Origin: Actinomycetales bacterium
GTDB taxonomy: Bacteria; Actinomycetota; Actinomycetes; Actinomycetales; Dermabacteraceae
Assembly (NCBI GenBank): GCA_012799425.1
Contig: JAAZLF010000353.1
Coordinates: forward strand, 1 to 5,295
Direction: 5' to 3'
DNA length: 5,295 bases
Part shown: piece after piece, positions 1 to 5,183 of the stretch
Position numbering within the stretch: the stretch's first letter is position 1
Layout of the letters: every line of letters begins with the position of its first letter
Notes under the pieces: generated by a model
Seen by the model: the letters and a program-made list of their open reading frames with translations, nothing else
What the model was told of the DNA's origin: nothing
The model's database searches: none
Position numbers and translations under genes: made by a program

Positions 1-64
1 AGGAGCTGCGGTTCTTCTCGGTGGACTTCGAGACCGTGGACTTGGACGACTTCGGTGCAGCCAT
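1..64 (-). CDS. recA: RecA recombinase, first 21 codons (cut by window edge)
   Basis: An ATG at 64-62 opens a reading frame that runs off the left edge of the window. It is preceded by AGGAAGGAA at 80-72, seven bases upstream, a strong ribosome binding site. The visible peptide begins MAAPKSSKSTVSK and is rich in Lys and Ser. It carries no RecA core motif, because the conserved N-terminal helix and the Walker A would lie beyond the edge. The call rests on context: in many actinobacteria recA lies directly downstream of the DUF3046 gene and clgR, and the intergenic region here has an SOS box and a RecA-NDp-like promoter, the expected control of recA. RecA forms filaments on single-stranded DNA, drives strand exchange and triggers LexA self-cleavage. 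The Lys/Ser-rich start looks like an extension ahead of the usual core. The identity is inferred, not read from the protein. Confidence 0.8.
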   Translation of the reverse strand, partial: MAAPKSSKSTVSKSTEKNRSS

Positions 65-117
65 GTGCTTGTTCCTTCCTGAGGGCCGGGAGTCCCGACG
101 CGGTGACCAATGCGGCC

Positions 118-140
118 ACACTAGGCGCCGACCCCGACAT
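118..140 (-). promoter_or_regulatory. Proximal recA promoter of RecA-NDp (PafBC-type) class
   Basis: On the minus strand the sequence reads ATGTCGGGG (140-132), eight bases, then TAGTGT (123-118). The published mycobacterial RecA-NDp motif is tTGTCRgtg-N8-TAnnnT. The match keeps the TGTCR core, the exact 8-base spacing and the TAnnnT -10, and differs at the first T and at one lower-information position. Promoters of this class are activated by PafBC after DNA damage, independently of LexA. Transcription would start near 111, giving a leader of about 47 nt before the recA ATG. The motif is seen; PafBC dependence is inferred. Confidence 0.68.
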
Positions 141-229
141 TCTGACGCCGCCCCGTGCCGCTGTGGAGCAGGGGCGCTGGGGAGGAGAGGTCGGTACGCG
201 GGCCGGCACTGGGAGGACCGTCGCAGCAC

Positions 230-258
230 ACAATACCGAACAGACGTTCGAACGCTAA
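230..258 (-). promoter_or_regulatory. Distal recA promoter overlapping the SOS box
   Basis: TATTGT at 235-230 is a plausible -10 element. Seventeen bases upstream, TTAGCG (258-253) is a weak -35 (3 of 6 to TTGACA). The LexA box fills almost exactly the spacer between them, so bound LexA would block RNA polymerase. Transcription from here would start around 223 and give a long leader of about 160 nt, running through the proximal promoter. The weak -35 keeps confidence moderate. Confidence 0.45.
236..251. promoter_or_regulatory. LexA-binding SOS box of recA
   Basis: The site reads CCGAAC-AGAC-GTTCGA. It has the GAAC-N4-GTTC core of the Gram-positive/actinobacterial SOS box and, against the mycobacterial form TCGAAC-N4-GTTCGA, only the first base differs. 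Its position in the only sizeable gap before recA fits LexA repression of recA, relieved by RecA-stimulated LexA cleavage. A further GAAC half-site (250-253) abuts the right half, forming the 10-bp palindrome CGTTCGAACG (245-254). Confidence 0.85.
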
Positions 259-291
259 TCAGATCGTGGGCGTGTCGCGATGTGCCGTGCG

Positions 292-305
292 CGGGCGTCG
301 GCCCG
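292..305 (-). terminator. Possible hairpin after the DUF3046 gene
   Basis: On the minus strand, 11 bases past the DUF3046 stop codon, CGGGC-CGAC-GCCCG forms a perfect five-pair GC stem with a four-base loop. No U tract follows. Such hairpins are sometimes counted as terminators in GC-rich actinobacteria, and this one would separate the clgR-DUF3046 transcript from recA. A five-pair stem also occurs by chance in DNA this GC-rich, so support is weak. Confidence 0.25.
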
Positions 306-316
306 TTCGATGTGCG

Positions 317-541
317 TCAGCGGCGGCGCTGCGCGGGAGGGATCTCCCAGCGCGCGGAGTCCGGGACATCCATCGCATCGCACAGCGCATTCCACACCGA
401 ACGCACGGGGACCCCGTGCTCGAGGGCCTGCTCGGCGGTCCGACCGCCGATCTCCTCGAGCACGAGGTCCTGCGTGTACGTGCGGGCGAGAGCGGGACCG
501 AACACGTGGTCAGCCAGCTCCCTGTACTCGCTGAGCCGCAC
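317..541 (-). CDS. DUF3046 family protein (unknown function)
   Basis: This 74-residue protein matches what I know of DUF3046, a small actinobacterial family found between clgR and recA: an opening MRLSEYRELAD, a central block LGGRTA-like (here IGGRTAEQALEHGVP, residues 31-45) and the signature VWNALCDAMDVP (48-59). The family is normally about 60-75 residues, so it appears full length. No signal peptide, membrane segment or catalytic motif is visible; it looks like a small soluble helical protein. The GTG start at 541 lies one base after the clgR stop (TGA-G-GTG), so translation is probably coupled to clgR and the two share the clgR promoter. Its biochemical role is not known to me. The conserved position between ClgR and RecA suggests a link to proteolysis or DNA repair, which is only inference. 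Confidence 0.88.
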   Translation of the reverse strand: MRLSEYRELADHVFGPALARTYTQDLVLEEIGGRTAEQALEHGVPVRSVWNALCDAMDVPDSARWEIPPAQRRR

Positions 542-542
542 C

Positions 543-848
543 TCAGCGTGCGCCGACCAGCGGCTTCGAATCGTCGGCGAGGCCCTCGGGGACCGTGTCC
601 GGGATCGTCACCTGCTCGGCGATCGCGATCCGATCGGACACCTCGCGCAGCACGAAGGACAACGGCAGGCCCAGAGCGTCGGTCACCGAGACCAGCAGCT
701 CGCTGGAGGCCTCCTTCTGGCCGCGCTCGATCTCGCTGAGGTAGCCCAGCGACACGCGGGCGTCGGAGGACACCTGCCGCAGCGTGCGGCCCTGGGAGCG
801 GCGCGCGTCGCGCAGGACCTCGCCCAGCTCCTGGCGGAACAGGATCAT
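543..848 (-). CDS. clgR: ClgR, XRE-family HTH activator of Clp protease genes
   Basis: The 101-residue product is a compact helix-turn-helix regulator. Residues 8-68 form the XRE/Cro domain: [20 protein letters not shown], then [19 protein letters not shown], with the DNA-recognition helix in the [12 protein letters not shown] block, a block strongly shared with mycobacterial and streptomycete ClgR. In actinobacteria ClgR activates clpP1P2 and clpC and, in some species, repair genes. The ATG at 848 is chosen because GGAGG (860-856) lies seven bases upstream and homologs start here. A longer frame reaching 986 would run through the promoter. An ECF-type promoter lies at 958-931. DUF3046 follows after one base. 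The C terminus ends in LVGAR rather than the Ala-rich end (such as AVA or AA) of several ClgR proteins that are themselves Clp substrates. Confidence 0.92.
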   Translation of the reverse strand: MILFRQELGEVLRDARRSQGRTLRQVSSDARVSLGYLSEIERGQKEASSELLVSVTDALGLPLSFVLREVSDRIAIAEQVTIPDTVPEGLADDSKPLVGAR

Positions 849-930
849 GGACCTGCCTCCTCTCCTCTGACTGTGGGTGAACTGATGGTGCACCTCGGGG
901 ATGCGATACGTCGAAGTCATCACGAACGGT

Positions 931-958
931 CCAACGCCGTCCCCCTCGGATGTGTTCC
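931..958 (-). promoter_or_regulatory. ECF sigma (SigE/SigH/SigR-type) promoter of clgR
   Basis: On the minus strand GGAAC (958-954) is followed after exactly 18 bases by GTT (935-933), in the wider forms GGGAACA and CGTTGG. This fits the stress-sigma consensus of actinobacteria, roughly GGAAY-N16 to N19-cGTTg. Initiation near 926 would leave a leader of about 77 nt before the clgR ATG. It agrees with reports of clgR control by SigE in Mycobacterium tuberculosis and of ClgR-regulon control by SigH in Corynebacterium. The motif is seen; which sigma factor uses it is inferred. Confidence 0.65.
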
Positions 959-1059
959 CCAGAGTGTAGTGCGCCACCTCGGGCATTCACTGGACGGTGT
1001 GCGTGGTGGGACGGTGTGGAGGAGAGGATCTCCGCCGCCAGGATGATCTGGGAGGACGC

Positions 1060-1563
1060 CTAGTCCGCGAGCGCCTCGTCGAGCATCGCCAGCGCCGCCT
1101 CGACGGTCAGCGCCCGGATCCGGGCTCTGCCGCCGCTGAGACGGAGCTCACGGGACTCCGCCTCTGCGCCCCGCTGCGCCAGGGACAGATGGACCGTGCC
1201 CTCGGCGACCCCGCGCTCGTCGGCGCCTGGCCCGGCCACGCCTGTCGTGGAGACCACCAGGTCAGCGTCGTACAGCCGCAGTGCGCCCTGCGCCATCGCC
1301 ACCGCGACCTCGCCGGTGACCGCACCTGTCCTCGCGAGCATCCCCGCATCGACGCCGAGCACGCGGGACTTCGCCTCGTGGGAGTAGCAGGCCGCTCCCC
1401 CGGCGACGACCGCGCTCGCCCCCGGCACGTCCACCAGACGCGCCACCACTGCACCGCCGGTCAGCGACTCCGCGGTCGCGATCCGCCATCCGCGCGCAGC
1501 CGCCGCCGAGATGATCCGAGCCGGATCGACCGGATGGTCGAGGCTGGCGCGATGCCCGGGCAC
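1060..1563 (-). CDS. cinA: CinA C-terminal domain protein (PncC-type nicotinamide-nucleotide amidohydrolase)
   Basis: This 167-residue protein is a stand-alone CinA C-terminal domain, the PncC family that deamidates nicotinamide mononucleotide to nicotinate mononucleotide in NAD salvage. Visible motifs are ATAESLTGG (residues 29-37, with Ser33 in the place of the catalytic serine), YSHEAK (60-65, Lys65 at the spacing of the Ser-Lys dyad in E. coli PncC), LGV (69-71) and STTGVAGPG (105-113). The segment after GPG, ADERGVAEGTV, lacks the more usual GG and KPVGTV pattern. The N-terminal molybdopterin-like domain of full CinA is absent, as is common in actinobacteria. I prefer the GTG at 1563, four bases after the pgsA stop, with a GGGGG run upstream. 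A GTG at 1593, overlapping pgsA by 26 bp, is possible but has no clear ribosome binding site. It probably shares a transcript with pgsA. The symbol pncC would serve equally well. Confidence 0.88.
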   Translation of the reverse strand: MPGHRASLDHPVDPARIISAAAARGWRIATAESLTGGAVVARLVDVPGASAVVAGGAACYSHEAKSRVLGVDAGMLARTGAVTGEVAVAMAQGALRLYDADLVVSTTGVAGPGADERGVAEGTVHLSLAQRGAEAESRELRLSGGRARIRALTVEAALAMLDEALAD

Positions 1564-1567
1564 GCGC

Positions 1568-2158
1568 TCACGCCCCCGCGGCCAGGGCCTCACGGCGCAG
1601 CCGCAGGCCGTCCTTGAGGTTGACCAGACCGGACCACACTGTCAGCACGACCGCCAGGCCCACCAGCGCCAGGCCGATCCAGCGCGCGGGCCCCCACCAC
1701 AGCTCGAACGGGATCAGGCAGAACGTGATGGCGATGGTCTGGACCATGGTCTTCGCCTTGCCCGCCATGTTCGCCGGGAGGGCTCCGTACTTCAGGATCG
1801 TGAAGCGCATCAGGGTGATGCCGAACTCGCGCACCAGGATCGGAACGGTCATCCACCACGGGACGTAGTCCCACACCGAGAGCATGATCAGGGCGGCGCC
1901 CGTCATGGCCTTGTCGGCGATCGGGTCCATGATCTTGCCGAAATCTGTGATCAGGCCCCTGGAGCGCGCCAGGTACCCGTCGAGGAAGTCCGTGATCATG
2001 GCGAGCACGAACACCCCGGCCACCCACAGGCGGCCCGGCACCGTGTCCGGGTACAGGACGGCCAGCACCACCAGGAGAGGGACCATCGCGCACCTCACCA
2101 TCGTGAGGATGTTGGCGATGTTCCAGAGCGGTACCTCGTCGGTGCGCGGGGTGGTCAT
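1568..2158 (-). CDS. pgsA: CDP-diacylglycerol-glycerol-3-phosphate 3-phosphatidyltransferase
   Basis: The 196-residue integral membrane enzyme joins CDP-diacylglycerol and sn-glycerol-3-phosphate to give phosphatidylglycerophosphate, the committed step to phosphatidylglycerol and cardiolipin. The CDP-alcohol phosphatidyltransferase signature is complete: Asp57, Asp60-Gly61, Ala64-Arg65, Gly74, Asp78 and Asp82, the acidic residues that bind metal and substrate. The PANMAGKAKTMVQ stretch (128-140) fits PgsA rather than phosphatidylinositol or cardiolipin synthases of the same fold. About six hydrophobic segments are visible (roughly 13-35, 42-58, 84-102, 104-120, 136-153 and 158-180), and length is normal. 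The ATG at 2158 has AGGAG (2168-2164) five bases upstream. It follows ftsK by 67 bp and is nearly joined to cinA, so a common ftsK-pgsA-cinA transcript is likely. The neighbouring order ftsK-pgsA-clgR is also known in mycobacteria, where this paralog is called pgsA3. Confidence 0.93.
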   Translation of the reverse strand: MTTPRTDEVPLWNIANILTMVRCAMVPLLVVLAVLYPDTVPGRLWVAGVFVLAMITDFLDGYLARSRGLITDFGKIMDPIADKAMTGAALIMLSVWDYVPWWMTVPILVREFGITLMRFTILKYGALPANMAGKAKTMVQTIAITFCLIPFELWWGPARWIGLALVGLAVVLTVWSGLVNLKDGLRLRREALAAGA

Positions 2159-2225
2159 CGGGGCTCCTGGGCTGTGGGGCGGATCCGCATCGGCGATGAG
2201 GACATGGGGTGGGCAGGACGGGAGA

Positions 2226-5108
2226 TCAGCGGCCGGTGAGGCTCCAGGCGTCCTCGCCCTGCTCGTCGTCCCCGTCGTCGTAGTAGTCGATCGCCGGTTC
2301 CGAACCGTCGTCGGCCAGCGGGTCGCCCGCGTAGCGGTCACCCCCGCCATGGTCTGCGGAGACCTGCTCGGGCTCTCCCTCCTCGAGGTCGACGGCCTGG
2401 TCGGCACCGTAGGGCGCATCGCCCTCGCCGGCGGGATCCTCCTCGCCGCGGATGCGGGCGATGGCGGTGGCGAGATCGTCCGGATGGACCATCACGTCGC
2501 GGGCCTTGGACCCCTCGGAGGGGCCGACGATCTCCCGGGATTCGAGCAGGTCCATCAGGCGACCTGCCTTCGCGAAGCCCACACGGAGCTTTCGCTGCAG
2601 CATCGAGGTGGAACCGAACTGGGTGGTGACCACGAGCTCCGCCGCCTGCAGCAGCACATCGAGATCGTCCCCGATGTCATCGTCGATCTGCTTCTTGGCA
2701 GCGACGACGGTGACGTCCTCGCGATAGTTGGGCTTCATCTGGGTCTTGACGTGGTCGACGACCTTGTGGATCTCCGACTCGTTGACCCAGGCGCCCTGCA
2801 CGCGCATCGACTTGGCCTTGCCCATCGGGTGGAACAGGGCATCGCCCTGGCCGATCAGCTTCTCCGCGCCCACGGCGTCCAGGATCACCCGCGAATCCTG
2901 GAGGGAGGAGGTCGCGAAGGCGAGACGGCTGGGGACGTTGGCCTTGATGATGCCGGTGACGACGTCGACCGACGGTCGCTGGGTGGCGAGGATCAGGTGG
3001 ATGCCCGCCGCACGCGCCAGCTGCGTGATCCGCTGGATCGAGGCCTCGACATCGCGCGGGGCGACCATCATCAGGTCGGCGAGCTCGTCGACCACGACCA
3101 GCAGGTACGGGTACGGGGCCAAGCGGCGTTCGCTGCCGGGCGGCACCTGCACCTCGCCTGCCCGCACGGCCTTGTTGAAGTCGTCGACGTGCTTGAACCC
3201 GAAGGTGGCGAGGTCGTCGTACCGCGCGTCCATCTCCTTGACCACCCATTCGAGGGCCTCCGCGGCCTTCTTGGGGTTCGTGATGATCGGGGTGATCAGG
3301 TGAGGGATGCCCTCGTAGATGGTGAGCTCGACCCGCTTGGGGTCCACCAGCACCATCCGCACCTCCTCGGGGGTGGAGCGCATCAGGATGGAGGTGATCA
3401 TCGAGTTCACGAAGCTCGACTTGCCTGCGCCGGTCGCCCCCGCGACCAGCAGATGGGGCATCTTGGCGAGGTTCGCGACGACATAGCCGCCCTCGACGTC
3501 CTTGCCCACGCCCATCACGAGCGGGTGCTCGTTGCGGCGCGCCACCGGACTGCGCAGCACATCGCCCAGGGCGACGGTCTCGCGGTCGGTGTTGGGGATC
3601 TCGATGCCGATGGCCTTCTTGCCCGGGATCGGCGAGAGGATGCGCACGTCGGCGCTGGCCACGGCATAGGAGATGTTCTTGTCCAGGGCCGTGACCTTCT
3701 CGACCTTGGTGCCCGGGGCGAGCTCGACCTCGTAACGGGTGACCGTAGGCCCGCGGGAGAAGCCGACCACCTCGGCGTTGACGTTGAACTGCTCGAAGAC
3801 CTCTGCGAGCGCGGCGACCACCTGGTCGTTGACCTCGGACCGGGTCTTATGCGGTGGCCCCTCCAGCAGGAAGGACGACTCCGGCAGGGTGTAGACGATG
3901 TCCCCGGCGAGCTCGAGCTGCTCGCCGGCGCGGGGAAGATCCCCCATCGGAGGCGGGACCAGCTCCGCCTTCTCCTCGGGCTTGTCCTCCTTCTTCGCCG
4001 GGACCGGCTTCGTCGGAGCGGGCCGAGCTGCGGCCTTCGCCGCCGAGGGCATCGGGGCCGTGGCCTTCGACGCGGCGGCCCCCGTGCCGGGGAAGCTCTT
4101 GGCGCGGTGGTTCTCATCCTCGACCACGTCGTAGACGTCCGCCGCCTCCGCGGGGGCGCCGCGACGCGGGGTGCGACGCTTCTTGGTCGCGGCCCCCTCG
4201 TCGACACCCTGCTCGAACGCCTCATCGCCTGCATAGCCGAACTTCTCATGATCGCGCTCCGCGGCCTCGGCCTTCTCCCGGCGGCTGCGACGGCGGGGCC
4301 GGCCCGTCGACTGGGCCTCTGTGGCCTGCTCGTGCACGGCGGGATCCGTTCGGCGCGGACGCATCCCGAAAGCGACGCGCTCCTCGTCCTCCTCCTCGCT
4401 GCGGCCCACAGCGACCTCGTAGACGTCCCGCAGACGCGACGGGATCGACTCCACCGGGGTCGCCGTGAGGACCAGGACGCCGAAGGCGATCAGGAGGGCG
4501 TGGATCACGACCACCGCCACCGGCGGCAGCAGTGCCTCGATCGGAGCGGCGGCCAGGTAGCCCAGCACACCTCCCCCGCGCGCGAGGGCGTCGATGCCGT
4601 CGGCCGGTGCGGGCAGGCGCGCGGCGACCGACGCGATCGCGGAGATGGCGGTGAGCAGGATCCCGATCCCGATCGCGATCCTCGAGTTCGCGCGCACCTG
4701 GTCCGGGCGGCGGAACATCCGCAGCGCCCAACCGGCTGCCAGCAGCGGGATCACCATCGAGGAGATGCCGAAGGTGCCCGCGACGACGGTGTGCACGGCC
4801 CCGAACACCGGACCGGAGGACTGCCACCACTCGACGACCGCGACCAGAGTCGCGATGAGCAGCAGGAAGAGCGCATAGCCATCCCGCCGCTGCTCGGGAG
4901 CGACCTCCCACCGTTGCACACCGATCGAGCGGATCAGGCCGCCGGCCATGCGAGCGATCGCGAGATAGCCGGAGCGCACTGCGCGCACCGGCAAAGGGAG
5001 CGTCGAGGGGTCGTTCGCCCCGGAACCGGTGGTGCGCGATGTGCCGGCAGCAGCGGTCCGGGAGGAGCCTTTCGACGCACGTGCGGGGGAAGACGTACGT
5101 GTCGCCAT
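2226..5108 (-). CDS. ftsK: FtsK/SpoIIIE DNA translocase
   Basis: The 960-residue protein is a septum-located, ATP-driven double-stranded DNA pump that clears chromosome termini during division. After a Ser/Thr/Ala-rich cytoplasmic start, residues about 77-217 form the membrane domain (clear helices near 77-95, 108-128, 143-163 and 196-216, with a weaker hydrophobic stretch at 181-195). A charged, Ala/Pro/Lys-rich linker follows (about 230-395), far shorter than in E. coli FtsK. The alpha domain spans about 400-520. The RecA-like motor follows, with Walker A GATGAGKS (557-564, Lys563) and Walker B LLVVVDELAD (Asp674-Glu675), plus the FtsK block ATQRPSVDVVTG. A winged-helix gamma domain at about 817-880 (AAELVVTTQFGSTSMLQRKLRVG) would read polar DNA sequences and contact XerD. 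The last 72 residues are strongly acidic and end AWSLTGR. The ATG at 5108 gives the MATRTS-type start common in actinobacterial FtsK; it lacks a Shine-Dalgarno site. Confidence 0.97.
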   Translation of the reverse strand: MATRTSSPARASKGSSRTAAAGTSRTTGSGANDPSTLPLPVRAVRSGYLAIARMAGGLIRSIGVQRWEVAPEQRRDGYALFLLLIATLVAVVEWWQSSGPVFGAVHTVVAGTFGISSMVIPLLAAGWALRMFRRPDQVRANSRIAIGIGILLTAISAIASVAARLPAPADGIDALARGGGVLGYLAAAPIEALLPPVAVVVIHALLIAFGVLVLTATPVESIPSRLRDVYEVAVGRSEEEDEERVAFGMRPRRTDPAVHEQATEAQSTGRPRRRSRREKAEAAERDHEKFGYAGDEAFEQGVDEGAATKKRRTPRRGAPAEAADVYDVVEDENHRAKSFPGTGAAASKATAPMPSAAKAAARPAPTKPVPAKKEDKPEEKAELVPPPMGDLPRAGEQLELAGDIVYTLPESSFLLEGPPHKTRSEVNDQVVAALAEVFEQFNVNAEVVGFSRGPTVTRYEVELAPGTKVEKVTALDKNISYAVASADVRILSPIPGKKAIGIEIPNTDRETVALGDVLRSPVARRNEHPLVMGVGKDVEGGYVVANLAKMPHLLVAGATGAGKSSFVNSMITSILMRSTPEEVRMVLVDPKRVELTIYEGIPHLITPIITNPKKAAEALEWVVKEMDARYDDLATFGFKHVDDFNKAVRAGEVQVPPGSERRLAPYPYLLVVVDELADLMMVAPRDVEASIQRITQLARAAGIHLILATQRPSVDVVTGIIKANVPSRLAFATSSLQDSRVILDAVGAEKLIGQGDALFHPMGKAKSMRVQGAWVNESEIHKVVDHVKTQMKPNYREDVTVVAAKKQIDDDIGDDLDVLLQAAELVVTTQFGSTSMLQRKLRVGFAKAGRLMDLLESREIVGPSEGSKARDVMVHPDDLATAIARIRGEEDPAGEGDAPYGADQAVDLEEGEPEQVSADHGGGDRYAGDPLADDGSEPAIDYYDDGDDEQGEDAWSLTGR

Positions 5109-5121
5109 GGAGCCGATGCTA
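5109..5121 (-). promoter_or_regulatory. -10 element for a possibly leaderless ftsK transcript
   Basis: On the minus strand TAGCAT (5121-5116) is followed by seven bases and then the ftsK ATG. There is no purine-rich ribosome binding site in the intervening CGGCTCC or just before it. TAnnnT with 6-7 bases to the first base of the start codon is the normal geometry of leaderless actinobacterial mRNAs, where the A of ATG is +1. No convincing -35 is seen near 5139-5145. The geometry is seen; transcription start is inferred. Confidence 0.5.
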
Positions 5122-5140
5122 CATTCCGGGCCGCCTCCGA

Positions 5141-5178
5141 CCCGGGACCCGGGCCTTCCGGCCTCGTCACACCGGTGT
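5141..5178. repeat. Cluster of short palindromes upstream of ftsK
   Basis: Three small symmetric elements lie side by side: CCCGGG-A-CCCGGG (5141-5153), GGCC-TTCC-GGCC (5152-5163) and ACACCGGTGT (5169-5178). On the minus strand the middle one reads GGCC-GGAA-GGCC, a hairpin with a GNRA-type loop. They could be the remains of a terminator for the gene beyond the window edge or a regulator site for ftsK, but no U tract is present and GC-rich DNA gives such palindromes by chance. Confidence 0.3.
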
Positions 5179-5183
5179 CGCTC

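Noticed and set aside
121..231. A 36-codon ORF (GTG at 231, TAG at 123-121, minus strand) in the recA leader as an upstream peptide
   Set aside because: Its GTG lies within the proposed -10 element, so it would not be transcribed from that promoter, and no ribosome binding site or later start codon supports it.
963..968. TACACT as a housekeeping -10 for clgR
   Set aside because: The hexamer fits TAnnnT, but no acceptable -35 lies 16-18 bases upstream (AGTGAA at best), and it abuts the stronger ECF promoter. Kept only as a weak possibility.
849..986. A longer clgR start at 986 adding 46 residues to the N terminus
   Set aside because: The added residues look like translated non-coding DNA, the ECF promoter lies inside them, and the ATG at 848 has a proper GGAGG site and matches the homolog start.
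259..990. Minus-strand 243-residue frame overlapping clgR and DUF3046
   Set aside because: It is a shifted frame over two genes with clear family matches; its translation is Arg/Pro-rich and featureless.
1021..1033. GGAGA-GGA-TCTCC hairpin downstream of cinA as a terminator
   Set aside because: The stem is only five pairs with a three-base loop and has no U tract. It could help end the cinA transcript, but the evidence is too thin.
21..1046. Long plus-strand open frames such as 21-1046, 997-1617 and 1511-2239
   Set aside because: They lie opposite well-recognised minus-strand genes, have low-complexity Arg/Gly/Ala/His-rich translations and no recognisable domain. They are typical antisense shadows in GC-rich DNA.
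2179..2188. GCGGATCCGC palindrome between ftsK and pgsA as a terminator or operator
   Set aside because: A single 10-bp palindrome without loop or U tract in a 67-bp gap is expected by chance. The short gap favours read-through.
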